A stretch of 64,000 bases of DNA from Pisaster brevispinus (GCA_023634235.1 JAMKCF010000007.1:3080001-3144000); one strand, 5' to 3'. Counted from the first letter of the stretch, positions 12,261-25,700 are shown. A program made the numbers and translations. The notes: generated from the letters alone by a model not told the origin.

Positions 12261-12764
12261 CAATCAAAGACAATCTAGGTAACATTTCAACTAAAAAGCT
12301 AAAAGTTGGCATTTATTTCCCGATGTGGATGACTAGTACCAAAGTCCTGAGGTGAGTGCTTGACATGGTCTTGTTTCGTAAGTGTCCATATGCCGCGCTG
12401 TTTATTTTTAGTAACGTGATTACCAAGCCAAGACGAGTATCAATATCACCAGCCTAACAACATACATATAGCGTTGTTTCCTAGTTTTCGTTGAAGACGA
12501 AGTTTAGATTCCGATTTTGGCACAGGTATATAAGAATTTGCTCTATTTTTCTTCCTCTTTTGCATAAAAAACAACAACATTCCTCCTTATAGTTGATTCT
12601 TTAAAAATGCTACTTTCGTTTTCAATTTCTGTTTTCATAAGTTCAGTTTTTCCTCATTTGTAAAACCAAAATTAATATTCTTTATCATCGATGCAAAATT
12701 AACACGTATTTAATTGCTGCGGAACCCGCTGCTAAAATATAGGATTCGAAGTGCCTCTAGCTAC

Positions 12765-12935
12765 GGGGCAATCTCGGTGGTCTAGTGAGTAAGACACTGC
12801 TCAAGAATTGCAAAGGTCGTGGGTTCGAATCCCAACCGAGTAATATGCCTGTGATTTTGTTCACAGAACTCGGGAAAGTACTGAGTATACAGTGGTAACA
12901 CACATCGCTGTAAGGGTAAAACCAAAATTAATATT
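12765..12935 (+). repeat. tRNA-derived SINE
   Basis: The head from 12765 has an A-box-like TCGGTGGTCTAGTGAG and a clear B-box GGGTTCGAATCCC (12821-12833), followed by a non-tRNA body containing GGAAAGTACTGAGTATACAG. Direct repeats of about 40 bases (12661-12703 and 12918-12961, TAAAACCAAAATTAATATT) flank it. Confidence 0.6.
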
Positions 12936-13134
12936 ATTTACCCTGTTGCAAAGTTAACATCTATAAATATATGCCTATTCATTAATGAGAACGCCTTTGA
13001 TTTCTTTTCATTGATATAGGTCTTCGTCCTCATTTGGAAGTTACCAACGCAATTAGTTCAAACAACATTTTTGCAACATGTCTTGACAATTTCAATATTC
13101 CAGTCTGCATGCGTTTGTAAAACGAAGTAATTCC

Positions 13135-13260
13135 ATTGTGTGGATATTTGTTTGAGATCTGATCCAATTTACACAACCCATAACCTCGATCCCAATCCAG
13201 CCCACAAAAACTCCAATATCAACCCCATTGTATTGCACCACGTCATGCATACTTGAAATA
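13135..13260 (+). repeat. CCA-rich repeat family, truncated copy 3
   Basis: Contains CACAACCC, CCAATATCAACCCCATTG and ACCACGTCATGCATACTT, then ends without the CCA run. Flanking sequence resembles that after copies 6 and 7. Confidence 0.5.
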
Positions 13261-13379
13261 AATGTATTATAACTCGAAAAACACAAAGTAAAAACCCGAA
13301 AGGTTGATTAATTAAATGGCATTATGCGTCTGTTGACAATTTCCACCAAGAAGTAAATGCAAACTTTTTCTGCAAATTT

Positions 13380-13800
13380 AAACATGTGAAATAGTTTGGA
13401 CGAGCATCAATGTCACCGGCCTATTACACAAATCGTATACTCCTAGTTTATCGATAAAGACTATGCTTAGATTTGTATCTTGACACAGTCTCAGAAGCAA
13501 TTTTTTTAATTGTTTCCTCTTTTGTATCAAAATTCACACAATTCCTGCATTATTTCGATTCAAAATAATGTGACAAGCAGGAAGTATTTTTTCTTCGTTT
13601 CTTTCTGTATTTTCTTTTGAGGATGCCTGTTATAACTGGACCGCATCATTCAATTTGAACCGAGAGTTAAAGGTGTATGTCCTCTTCTTGTATTGAAACT
13701 ACCACTTTTCCCATAAAAAACTGACTGATCCAATGTAAAGTCCGGGTTCTGTAAAGTTACGCCTATCCATTGACACCGGGGTGTTTCGGTTAAGTTTTTT
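13380..13800. repeat. Array flank blocks
   Basis: Copies of the ATCAATGTCACCGGCCTATT block and the AAGCAGGAAGTATTTT block, as also found near 41040-41345. No gene is visible. Confidence 0.45.
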
Positions 13801-13832
13801 TTAAGTTGCCACCACGGAGATAATTGAACAAT

Positions 13833-14091
13833 TTCAGATCTATATCCAATCTACACAGCCCACAACCTCAATCCCACCCCACCCCACACAAACCCCAATA
13901 TCAACCCCACTGTTTCGCACCACGTCTTGCAGACTTTGTTGGATCTATGCGGTCTCGACTCAATCTTTCAAACTCAACAACTAGAGCTACCAATTACCAA
14001 AACACCACATCACGACCCCCACGACCACTACCACCACCACCACCACTACCTGCACCAACACCACCAGAATGCACCACGTCGAGCTTACATG
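13833..14091 (+). repeat. CCA-rich interspersed repeat, copy 4
   Basis: Full-length copy from AGATCTATATCCAATC to the CCA runs, nearly the same as copy 5 at 41590-41812. Open frames rich in His, Pro and Thr here are a product of the repeat. Confidence 0.6.
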
Positions 14092-14370
14092 ACCTCATCT
14101 TATGCTTTACATTCTTGTTTATATGCTGTCAGTTTTTTCTTTAAGACTACAAGATTACATTATTTTGTCAAAACACTCTATCAAAAACAAACCACAGACA
14201 TTTATTGTGTTGGTATCTTGCATAAATAAAAGCATTTAACATAGTTCTGTTCTGTTCATATAAAACGTCTACTTACGGCAGCCATTCTTTTTTGATTTCT
14301 AAATAACTTACACTTTTATTATGAACAATTATTAAGACAGGGATAGGCCCTTGTTTCAAAATACAATTTT

Positions 14371-14925
14371 ACATGGATTTTTTCTAAGTTAAAAAAGATA
14401 ACCCCTTGCCTTTTTTCCGCAATAAGTCTACTCTCGTTTCAATTGAAACAAAAACAAAAACATAAAATCCATACAAACGGAAATTGTATTTCCGGCCTGG
14501 TATATTTACATGGATTTTTCTAGGTCAAAAAAGATTAACCCTAGCCATTTATCCGCAATTAGTCTACTGTCGTTGAAAACAAAAAATAGAAGCCATATAT
14601 AAGTACTGTATACGATCATTGTCTTTCCGGCCTGGTATATTTTAATACATGGAATTTTCTAAGTAAAAACACTCGAACCCTAGCCATTTTCCCGAAATAA
14701 GTCTACTGTTGTTTCAGTTGAAAAAATAAAATAAAATCCATATATGTACTGTATACGATCATTGTCTTTCCGGCGTGGTATATTTACATGGAATTTTTTA
14801 GGTAAAACAAAAAAGATAAACCCTAGCATTTTTTCCCACAATAAGTCTACTCTCGTTTAAAAATTTAAATGAAAATAGATTCCATGTAAACATAAGTTGT
14901 ATTTGCGGCCTAGTTTATACATTTA
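14371..14925. repeat. 138-bp minisatellite, four units
   Basis: The string ACATGGA begins at 14371, 14508, 14647 and 14786, giving periods of 137, 139 and 139. Each unit has AATAAGTCTACT or a variant, and most end in a CCGG-CCTGG-like string. Confidence 0.8.
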
Positions 14926-17348
14926 TATTTTGTTATTTTTAAAATGAAATTTCCTGCACATCGTCGTCAGATTTTTATTTAAAATGCTATATGAAAAAGT
15001 ACTGTTAGTATTATTTTTATTATTAAAGAAAGAGCTTCGTTGATAACCGATAATATTTTGAGAATGTTTTTGGCCGACATTCCTACAAAGGAAGTTGGCC
15101 TTGCTTTTGCAATGAGAATGAGTGGGACAGGCCTATGTCTCTAAAACACCTGTTTTTGCATCCCCAAGTACCCTGAAACAGGAATGCAACTTTAAACAAT
15201 TGTTTAATCCTTACACCAGCTATTATTTATTCATTCAAGTCATATTGTTCTGTGTAGCAACGTTTTCTTCCCCAAATCTTGTCAGGGTAAATGTGATCAA
15301 GAAAACCATAGTCTGAGATGTTATTCACAGTGTAAGCAATTTGTTCCACTGCTAAACGACTCCATGAATGTGGGCCCAAATGTCAAATTAAATAAACTGG
15401 TGCTGAAAATTCCGCGTAATGTCACACAGCTTGATTAACTACCAAATAATACACAAACTGACTGTTTTATTTTGAATGGACAGTATACGTTTTTTTATTT
15501 CCGAGAAAAGTTGCAACCTTTGTCTCAACAATTTTGAAAACTCCCTCAGATACATGTCGTTAGATTTACTTAAGGTCAAATCTAAGCTATATCGCCCATC
15601 TTAAGTTACACTGTTCTGAGTAAACTAATGAAACCATTCAAAATTATTTACACAATTTTTTGTCTTTGTAAATAGTTGACTGATAGTTACTCGTTACTTT
15701 GATTTAATAACCAATAATATATAAATGAACTTTATTATTTTAAAGCTCATAATAAAACTTAATAATTACTGGATGTCTTGAACAGATTAAACATTTGAAT
15801 TAACAGTTAAGAAAATTAAATAAGATATTGTGGTAACTACCTAAGGTCAAATCTAAATTTTAGCACGCATCTTGAGTTTCATTGTTCTATGTAAACTAAT
15901 GGAATATTAACAATTCAATATATGAGTTTCCTGGGTAGGTATTTGACTGGGTAGATTCCTCGTTAGTTTCAACGCGTCCATCTTTGAACTCGATATACAC
16001 TCATTATAAACAGTGTATGAGGCTGTCAATAATTGACTGGGTCTTCATAGAGTGCACTAATCAGGAAAGAAGGTTGAAGGGTTGATAATATCGCTTTTGT
16101 ACACGCGGGGAGAATTTAGCGACAAACGGATGCACCCCAATGATCGGGAAGTAAACAGAGCGTCGGCCTCTTTACTCTTTTGTAGGCCCTCAAAATAATC
16201 TATACTAGCGATTTTAGAGCCCAAGGAAAGGGATACATTGTAACAAAATGTGCCCAATTGTGATCTGGGGGTTGTTGACTTCCAATTTGAGGTGTTTTGG
16301 ATGACAAAGGCCCGGAAATAAGTGGTCATATTTGCCGAGAGATGTAGGGACCTTTTTTTTCAAGATTGATGCTCTGACGTTTGGAAAGTTACACCTGTGT
16401 AGGGTTGTATTTATTTGAGGGGAGAATAACTGGACGGGCCCTGGGACTCCCCATAATAATTAGAGCGGACGATTAAAGTTTAAGAGTCGGTGAGTAATTT
16501 ACCCTTTACTGTAAAAAGCTACGAGACTTCTAATTATTTTTGTTTTGTATTTTTGAATATTTGGCATTTTAAACTGTATGATATGGGAATTTATTTAGTG
16601 TGGTGCTATAGCAGGATATTATGAAGTTTGGACTTGGGGTGATCTTGAGAAATTGTGCTCTTCTTGAAAGTGTAGAGAGCTTTGGACAGCCCCTTAGCCC
16701 TTAGTCATCGTCATCAAAGGGAACATACACTATCAGAAAGTAGACATGTCCTTTCAATTAAAGTCTAGTATTGTTGAACGATCAGTAAAACAGTACGAAA
16801 GGTGACCGGACTTTAAATAAGAATAGTAGCGCCGTGTGCCCGGGAGAAGGGTATGCTCAACGGCATTCTTGCATGCACACAAAGTCAATGTTGTCCTTGT
16901 AAAAGAAGGTAATTAGCCATCACATGACTCCTGACAAAACATGGATAAGTTTGCAACAAAACCATCCCCGCTCAAATGTCTTTAAACTTTTTAGCACAAT
17001 AATTGATCACGCACTTAAAAACAAAAACTGTTGTAACGTTCTTCGTCCATTCTCATGACGATTATTGATTTGCCATGACATAAAATCGATTTGGGTCCAA
17101 TCATTTAAAGATGGCTCTTACTCAAATATTATCATCACGTGAGGTTTTAGATCAGAAATACTAAAATGTGTCATCACAACGAAGACCATTCTCCAAAAAA
17201 TCTTCCAGAGTCAGACAAAGACAACGGTCAATAACTGTTGTTTTTAGTTCTGTTTCATCCAGTACACCCAAAAAAGTAAAGTAATACAAGTGAGAAGCTC
17301 TGTTAAATGTCTGTCAAGAATTGTCTCGTTTCAATCCTGAACAACCCC
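14926..17348. other. Intergenic region with 3' flank blocks of the 17349 receptor copy
   Basis: Segments at about 15420-16100 and 16620-17190 match flanks near 39060-39350, 4190-5053 and 44200-45480. I see no coding region here. Confidence 0.4.
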
Positions 17349-19184
17349 TTATGGGGAGTGGCCTGTACTCCCCTCCCTCAGCTTACCCACAGTATTCTTG
17401 TTTCCAATGTCAGCATAAACCGTTTCCTCCTTCGGGTTGATGATTCTTGCTGATCCTTGCGATATATCTAAGTCAGCGAAGATCAAACCTTCCATGTTCC
17501 TCTGTCTTTGGTCAACCTCCTCACTAAGGTCTGCCGTCTGCTCTAGCCCGGCTTGGGCTTTGGATGCAGTGCTTGCTCGGCGTTTGAAAAGATGGTACGG
17601 AATGACGCGAGGGCGTTTGTGACCGGACGGTTGACAGTCAGACGCAGTTTCTTGTTTGGAGTATCTACTCAAAGTCAAACTGGTGTCTGGCCCATCCTTC
17701 CAACCACTGGAGCCTGTTATTGATGCCTCCTTAGAGGAAATGGCGCCCAATGTCTTATTGGCGCGACTTTTATCCACCACAGCATACATGGACGCATAAT
17801 GATCATGTTTATCATTACGTTTCTCCCCATCCTTGAATAATCTTGCAGTTTCAGTGGAATGAGGTTTGTCTAGACTTTCTTGACCAAGTTTTGTCAATGC
17901 CTGCTGGTGCAAGTTCGATGTCACTACTACACTAACTGTTTCTCTGGGCGACTCAATTGACATCTCTCCTGAAGAGCTAGTGTCGTCATTTTCTTGACCA
18001 CACCTAGGAGTATCTCCGTGCAGTTGGGTTTCTGATATCCCGTTTTCATCACTTTTTATTCCATCATCTTGGGGTGTAGATGCCGAACGAGTGCTGCGTG
18101 TCGCTTCGGAATGTCTTTTGAAGACGAGGAAGTAAATAGGAAATGAGATGACTAGAATCAAAAAGACAGCCGTGATAACTCCTACTAAGATGAAGGTGAC
18201 ACTATCATCCAAGAAGGAGTCTGGGAACTGATGGTTGGGATCTTTGGGAGAAGGTTGGATGGATGGGGACTGATGTGCTCCCTGTACGGTCACGCTTGGT
18301 AAGTTACTCTCTGTTGGCGCTGTTGAATAAAAAGACCCAGTGATGCGGGAATTTGTGCTGCCAGGGTTCGGCTGAGACTCTTCAGTCTCAGGTACTTGAG
18401 TAATGGCTGACTCATCCGTGACATGGGGAAACTCAGCATGGTTGACGGTAGGAGACTCCTCAGTGACAGGTGCTTGAGTAGCGGATGTTATCAGTTTCTT
18501 TTGAGGATGAATGAGTATCAGATAGCTATCTCTGCTTTTCACAGATGTTGTTGCACTGAGTGCCTCACAATAGACGTTAGTGTTATTAACACCTATCGTC
18601 AGAAATGTTAAGGTATATCTGCCATTATCCAAATGATAAAGTGATTGATCTTCATATCTTCTGACGTCAGTTCCATTTACAAACAATTCACAATGATAGT
18701 CGGAAGAGTTCCACGCTGTGACTGAACGTTACAGTAAAATGCAGCATTATCTCCCTTTGTTATTGGACGACGAGGCGGCTGGACACTGATTTCGATTAGT
18801 GATGATAAGATGAGGGCTGCAGGGAGAGAATTTTTTGAGATTTGCCCCTCATGTGAGTAAATGCGACATCGATATCGCCTCGCATCACTTGGCTGGACTC
18901 CTGTAATCGTCAAAGACCAGTTAGGGCCAGAAGACACTGAATATCTGTCTCGATACTCAGGAGACAAATATTAAAGCACAATTAGAAATTGCTTCAAATG
19001 TGTTGTTTGTCTCGCGCTCCCAATGAAACTTACACAATCGAGCCGCACATTGTGTAAAGTTAGTGCTACACCTCAGCGTGACAGTCTCTCCTACCTCAGC
19101 TATTGTGTCTTTTGGATGATCTGAGATGACACACGCTCTGCATCCACAACACACTACAAAAACAACAAGAACTACTGGATACAT
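17349..19184 (-). pseudogene. Two-Ig-domain receptor, ectodomain type I with long tail B, broken by two frameshifts
   Basis: Starting at ATG 19184, the frame encodes a signal peptide and the first half of Ig-like domain 1, then stops after a net four-base insertion near 18957-18972. The frame resumes at SPEYRDRYSVSS and runs into Ig-like domain 2, where one base is missing near 18685 in the codon for the core Trp. From there to the stop at 17349 it is open for 445 residues: rest of domain 2, Ser/Thr/Pro stalk, transmembrane helix and tail B. Tail B keeps SMYAVV and TVYADI, but the middle ITIM reads LIFADL, so the tyrosine is a phenylalanine. No intron with GT-AG ends could explain the breaks. 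The single-base loss could be a base error; the four-base change is less likely to be. Confidence 0.75.
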
Positions 19185-20320
19185 CCTTCCACATGTACCT
19201 ACAGAGTCGACAGTGAACAAATACAACAACTTATTAACTATTTGCGGCCAATTTGGTAGAAAAATAAACGTTCTTCCTTACAAAAGATCCGTTAGCTATA
19301 AAGCTCCAAATGTTTTGTTTTGGCCTAAAGGCAAAAATTTGTATTGCTAGTTATAATGATTGCCATCTGATAACTGGACGCCACTCTAAATTTGATTTTT
19401 TTAACTTCCTTCCTAATTTAGTTGAACTACCACGAGTTCCTATTTATAATGTACGTTTGCCAATTTCAGCAAATATACTCTCAGTTTTTTTAGACACGCA
19501 TAAAATCGAAGCATGTGTCTTTAATTCATTCAAACAATGGTTTCATTTTTAGTTACAGACTCTCATATTCAATGTCGTTTTCGTGCACACATCGTTTCGT
19601 TCTTCGCACTCAGGTTCGTTTCAGATATTCTGTTTGCACATCGTGGTATTTTACAGTATTGGAAAGCAGGCTCCGTTCTTTGTCATCTCTAGTTTATTTG
19701 AAATGAGCTCTAAACAGGTAAACGTTGAAACAGATATTACTATTTTCGAAAAATATAAATCCGGAATGTTTCGTATTGACGGGCGGTAGATCTACCCCCA
19801 AGATCATTAGAGTGTTGACTGGCGAAGTTCGTTTGGTTAACGTAGTCGCTGAAATGGCAGCACAAATCACTGTGGAGAAGGGATATATGTATCAAACAAA
19901 CACCTGGAGTTTTGATCCAGATTCGTAGACTTGCCCAGTCTCTCCGAGCTAGTCGATATTGTGCCCTCTACCGGTGACAACTCATAAACTACCGTCACCA
20001 ATCAAGACTACTTTCAATTCAAACCGTTAACCGGAATATCTTAATCACAGGGGCAACAAACAAATGTATACAACAAAAGCAATTAGCAATTACTCATTGT
20101 CAACTTAACTAGTTCAAGAGCATATTCTCCTCAACTCGCCAAAGTGGGCAAGTTCTTAAGTATCGCGAGCAAAAACTACTGGGGAAACTGACTGAAAACA
20201 TGTGAACAATTTTAGTCTGTAAAAAGACAAATACGGCAGTTACATCATTTCCTTATGCTTCTGACTCACTGGCAACCTCGAACAGAGATATTAACAAAGA
20301 TTGGAAACCGCTAACACTAA
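19185..20320. other. Non-coding region upstream of the 17349-19184 pseudogene
   Basis: A piece at about 19560-19660 resembles 50225-50330 (CACACATCGTTTCGTTCTTC against CACACATGATTTCGTTTTTC). No gene is supported. Confidence 0.35.
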
Positions 20321-20392
20321 GGGCTGGATACCACCGTTGGTAGAGTGCCGGCACGTTAATCCAGACGTCGCAGGTTCAAGCCCCACTATTGT
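20321..20392 (+). repeat. tRNA-derived repeat, relative of 458-528
   Basis: GGGCTGGATA, GTTGGTAGAGTGCCGG and CAGGTTCAAGCCCC correspond to acceptor, D-arm and B-box of the copy at 458-528, but the D-stem no longer pairs. Non-functional. Confidence 0.5.
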
Positions 20393-21497
20393 AAATTGTT
20401 CGTAGATGTTCTCTATACATGTATTGTTCAATATTAGGAACTGGGCCTCTGAATGGAATTAACATTCAGTTACAATAAATAACATGTTTTAAATTACAGT
20501 TGACTGTAAATTGTGTGTTAATCATGATAAAGTGCAGTGTAAAACCAAATTAGATGAACCAAAATATGTTTTGAGGATAATTATTCGAAAGCACAGAGGA
20601 ACCCCAGAGTGTATAAAAATATCTTTGATTTAAAGGGCAGGCGAACAAACTCATTTTTTTATTGCTGAATCAATGGCATGTTAAGAAAATGAATTGTTTA
20701 AATTAGTCATTGTATATTTTAGCTTAAATAACCGATCAGTGTATGGTGAAAATAGAACATGCCCTTAAATAAAATAAACAGTTGAGTGAAGTCGATATTA
20801 GTTATAATTATTTTTTAAAGGGTATGCGACTCTTAAGGAGGAACTTTAGACTCCTCTTGCTGTGGCACAAACAAAAGCGATTGTTCTTTCCCAGCCAGCA
20901 TTAATCGATACCCTCTGTCCAATGTAGTGGGACAGACTTGAATTGTAGGTGTTTCTGTTTTACACAGCCATCACCCTTGTTTACAGGTTCTCTCGTGTCC
21001 TCAGGCTTGAGAACTACCCCATGATTAAGTTAACTTATGAGGCAACATTGGTTTTCTTACCAGAAAAAAAAAAACAATATTACAGAAGTCAAACACGGTC
21101 TGTTCGTCTTGTTTTTAATTGTACTCCTCTAAATAGATCAATACATGTATCCCTTTTAAGTACCGCCGAGCCAGATGTACTCAAAAAGGTATTCCACTCC
21201 CTTACCACTGAGTCCTTTTGGCACTGAACTGTTTCCTCTCTTGTTTACCATGGAGGGTCATTGACACACGCACTAAAAGTGACTTCTCCAATTTAAATTG
21301 CGCCCTCAATTGCGGCTGCATCATGCATGCCCAGTGTCGCCACGACGACTTTAACCCGCCTCCTTTCGCAACTGCAGCAAGCATCAACGCCACCTTCAGT
21401 CATGGATTCTGACTTGGCCGGTCAAAATGCTAAAATGTTGGACGAAATCTTTGCCGATCGAGGAGTCCAACATGGCATATAAAGATGATTCATCACA
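20393..21497. other. Stretch with no recognised gene
   Basis: AT-rich up to about 20850 and mixed after that. Short open frames show no family signature. The segment nearest 21490 may be decayed transposase. Confidence 0.3.
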
Positions 21498-21715
21498 AAT
21501 ATTTCGGAAGACCGTGATAATGAGCCAATCGCCTCAACATCGAGATCCTGTTCATCCAAGAAGCCGAATTACCGAATGTTGGCGAGAAGAAACGAGACTG
21601 TGTGGTATGCAGTCCTACCTCTTACAGAAAACAAACTCGCATGATATGTAAACAATGTGTAAAGCCAATGTGTGTTATACCATGCTTTGAGAATGTCCAA
21701 ACCAAGCGATAAGTT
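21498..21715 (+). pseudogene. piggyBac transposase C-terminal relic
   Basis: The plus strand encodes RLNIEILFIQEAELPNVGEK, then KRDCVVCSPTSYRKQTR, then MICKQCVKPMCVIPCFEN. The C-x2-C, C-x2-C and C-x4-C arrangement after a short basic linker is typical of the cysteine-rich C-terminus of piggyBac (PGBD) transposases. The rest of the transposase, including its catalytic acidic residues, is not visible upstream. It indicates past piggyBac activity, which could also have mobilised the TTAA-flanked element at 29399-31383. Confidence 0.6.
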
Positions 21716-22591
21716 TAATCAAATACTTTTGGAACACCCCCCCCCCCCAATCCGCTGCATTGTTAAATACCACAAGAGCATACCAGTCAGCACATAAATA
21801 ACCAAAGTTCCGATATTAAGGCGGGGTGTAAATGTACTTCGAAAAGAAATATTAAACACTTTTTGAATTCCTTTCTTACACATTGGTTCACGGTAGGTGT
21901 ATAATTGTAAAGCTCATTTCCTTAGGTGTTAACTAATTACAGTTATGGTTGCATCAGTAAGTTTTCCCAAGTTCAGATTGTGCGTAAACAAAACTGTGTG
22001 TTTGTTTGAGGCAATAATGAATGTTGAATCCACTGAGCGCCAACTAAAGTTTCAAACATTGAGGCTGGGATGCTCGATAGGTAAAAAAAAATAGCAGTTT
22101 GTTTGTTCTTTTGTTTTGTTTTTGTTTTTTTAATTTAGAGACAAAATGCTTCGAAAGGTATTAAACAAACATAGCAGTTTTGGGGGGTTTTTTGGTTTGT
22201 TTTTTTGACAAAATTTCAGTGGGAATTTTTTTTTTTTCAGGCAGATTTGTCTGAATATCAACTTTGAAAATATTAAACTTTCACATTGAAACTACCCAAG
22301 TTAGTATTTATTTGTCATAATACCAAGCATTTAAATATGTTTAAGACGTTATGTCACCAGGTAATTCAGAGGCAATTAATGTTTCAAGAAAAAGCTTGTA
22401 CGAGTTAGACTGAATAAACGAAAGTATTCAATGGGTAGATATAATATATAAGAAAACTAGTTATTTGTATTAACCCAGTGGACCAGAACGGAAAGAATAG
22501 TTGTATTTGTAATCCGAAAGAACAGTTGCTTCAAATTTGTTTTAAATCTCCAAATGCCAAATAAGGTAACACTTTCCATATTCAAACGTAG

Positions 22592-22715
22592 AGGAGTCAG
22601 TGCTACACGTCAGCGTGGCAGTCTCTCTTACCTCGGCTACGGTATCCTTCGGATGACATGTGATGACACACGCTCGGCATCCACAAGGCATTACAAGAAC
22701 AATTGGAAAAAAGGG
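22592..22715 (-). pseudogene. Type I receptor relic (signal peptide end and start of Ig domain 1)
   Basis: The minus strand encodes GCRACVITCHPKDTVAEV, which matches the N-terminus of the type I genes at 17349-19184 and 35689-36849. Homology covers only about 120 bases. Upstream flank similarity continues and recurs near 24290-24360. Confidence 0.6.
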
Positions 22716-25700
22716 AATTATCTTAGTCTAAATTGTCAAAGTATGAGACAAAGAATTATCGGGGTCCTCGTCGATCAGATAAAACCAAATTTTATCGTTT
22801 TTTATATTTTAGAATTTCAAAATTTTGCATTCATTTGACAGAAAACAAAGGTGATTTTTTTTTTTCAGTTTAAAGATCGTTGACTTATAATGGAAGGACC
22901 CACAAACATTTGTTTAATGCAACTTCCTTTATGAGTTTTCTTTTCTTTCTTTTTTTGTAGTCCTCAAGGGAGTTTCAATAGTATTTTTTTTAATGGTTTT
23001 GGTCCTTTCGTTTTTCTCCATATAAAGTATTAAAGTAAACAACTTAACAATTAAATAACATAAACATCTTCAAAAAGGGCCGAATTACGCTCAAAATTGG
23101 TATTATTATTACAAAACGAACATTAAACGGTAACTTGAAATACAATTTGCGCTTAAAAAGATAACGATTAAAACAGAACAAAAAAATGTATGTGATACAA
23201 ATACGTATATTTCTGCCTTTGTTTGGTTATACAAACATTTTTCTTTGGTTGTGATAAGCAGGAAATATGTTTTCAACGTTTCTTCCTGTATTTTGTAATG
23301 AGTTTTAAAAACATCCATGCCCTGAGGCAGCTCAGAATTACTGTTTTAACTGGACTGATTCCTTAAAGTTTTCTTCATAAGTTCTCTTTTTCCTTCATGT
23401 GTTTCCTAAAAGAGCCTAAAAACTGACATCGACAGTTTTATGTTCATATCCTCTTATTGTACTACCACTACTACTTTTGTCATAAAAGAAAGCACATTTT
23501 TTTAAAGTAAACTCGACTTTTAATTTATTACAAAAACTTTGCAAACTTGTGTAAGTTCAACATTCACTGTACATCGACATGTTTTCAAAAACTTGAAAAT
23601 CAAAATGTTCAATTAAAACCTGTCTGAAAACTCAGGGTCAGAACTAACCCAGATTCCGGTTATTGGGTCAGATTGACCAATTTCTGGATTAGATTTACCC
23701 GGAAACTGGTGTACACACGATGGATTTTATCCGGAATTTTTGTAAATGTTGACATGGGGAGTTTTCAAAATGTTGGCACATCTATTTGAAAAGATTTAAG
23801 CTAATCGTTTTTTGTTTTAAAAATGTTGGGCTTCACAAAGACAAATACATCAGGACATGCCTCTAATGGAGGAAATATAAGCTTCTCTGATAGTTGGACA
23901 AACAAAAGCAAAATATTGGTTTTTTTAGCCAGCAATAATCTCTGTCCTCGCTCAATGACAAAGAAGTTTTAACTTCCCCGCATAATCACGTGGTGAACTT
24001 GGCCAACAGTAGGCCTATATACTGGTTCGTAACTAATATATCAACCTTTGATTGACCATAGTACTGAAAAAAGAAGAAACAACCTTGAAATAGTGGTGTT
24101 TCTGTTTCAAATAGCAAACACCCTAGTTTACATGTTTCCTCGGGCTTGCGAGCTACAGTGATTAGTTTCAAATGCAGGAATCTTTTCTCAGGATTAAGTG
24201 TTTTGAATGCAACGAAACATTATTCAAACCGTATTACTTCAAAGTGAACCATTAAATAAAAAAAGTCTGTGCTTATTTATTACAAGAACAACCAACACCA
24301 AGGAATCATCTTATTCTAAAATTTCATAAGTATGATAAGAGAAGTTATTAGGGTCTTCATAGAGCAGCTGCTGCAACAAAAAATAAGCGCATTTTGCTAG
24401 TTTAAACCAAGAACAAATAACTTTATTAATTGCAAATTGTGTCTTGTATATACAAGAATACTCTAATGATTCTTTTGATTTTTTTTCTTCTCATCCATGT
24501 CAATAATGAAGTTATTTTTTTTTAAAGTGGTTTGATTCAGTTGGAAGATTGTTATCTGACAAAGGAAGACCTACCATACATTTGGTTAATGCAACTTCCT
24601 TCGTGGGTTTAATTTACTTCTTTTTTAATTTCGTTTTTTATATATTTTTTAGTTTTCCTTCTTTGGTGTTTTCTCCATTAATAAGTATAACAGTGAACAA
24701 CTTAAACAGTGTAATTAAATAGTTTACAATTACAAAAACTTAAATCAAAAATATCTTCAACAGAGGCAGAACTAAGCTCAAAAACGTGTACAATACGAAT
24801 CGTACATGAAGCAGGAACTTCGAAAAAAAATTCCGCTTAACAAGATAAATTTGTGATGGAAATATACATTATTGAAATTAAAGAATACAATCTAAAACAA
24901 ATTGCGATGAGATATAACAGGGGATTATGAACGAAAAGTTTAAAAAGATTTGTTATATATAGTTCTGGGAGGGCTGCAAAAACTCTCCATTTCTTAAAAA
25001 AATGGGGGTTTGTTTAGTTCGACCTCGGGTTAACCCAGATGTCAACCAGAATCAGTAATTATAACGTATTCTGGTTGGTGTTACTTTGGATTGAATTCTA
25101 CGGGAAAAATTCTGAAATTGAAAGTTTAAGTTAAAATTGAGATTTTTAAAAATCGTTTTCGTAACGTGTTCATAATGTGTCATCAATCGTTAGAGTACAG
25201 GACACATGTTTTGCAAATCAAGACAGGAATCAATATCACCAGCATAAACAACAATACACAGACTGAATCCTCTTTGTCCTGGTTAAGGACGATATTTAGA
25301 TTCGTATTTTAACCCAATACTACACAAACTTTCTCCTTTTTTCTCCCTTTCCTCTTTTGCATCAGAATCAGCAAAAGTCCTGCCTTTATTTGGTAATAAA
25401 AACAAAATCCTCTTTGGTCGTGATAAGCAGGAAGTATTTTTTCATCGTATTTCCTGTACTTTGTTATGAGTTTTGTAAACACCCTTGCCCTGAGGCAGTT
25501 CAGAATGAATGTTATAACTTGACTGAATCCTTCAAGTTGCAATTGTTTTCATAAGTTCTCTATTTCCTCGTATGTATCCTAAAGGAGTCCAAAACACTGC
25601 GCCGCCAGCTTTATGTTGATAACCTCTTATTGTACTACATCTATAACGTTTGTAAAAAAAGACCCGATTTGAAGTAAACTCAATTTTTAATTTATTACAA

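Noticed and set aside
13824..14229. His/Pro/Thr-rich proteins over the CCA repeats
   Set aside because: They are translations of CCA and CCG runs in a dispersed repeat, open in several frames.
18680..18970. Introns explaining the frame breaks of the 17349-19184 gene
   Set aside because: The frames overlap and alignment with the intact paralogue shows only small indels, leaving no room for an intron.
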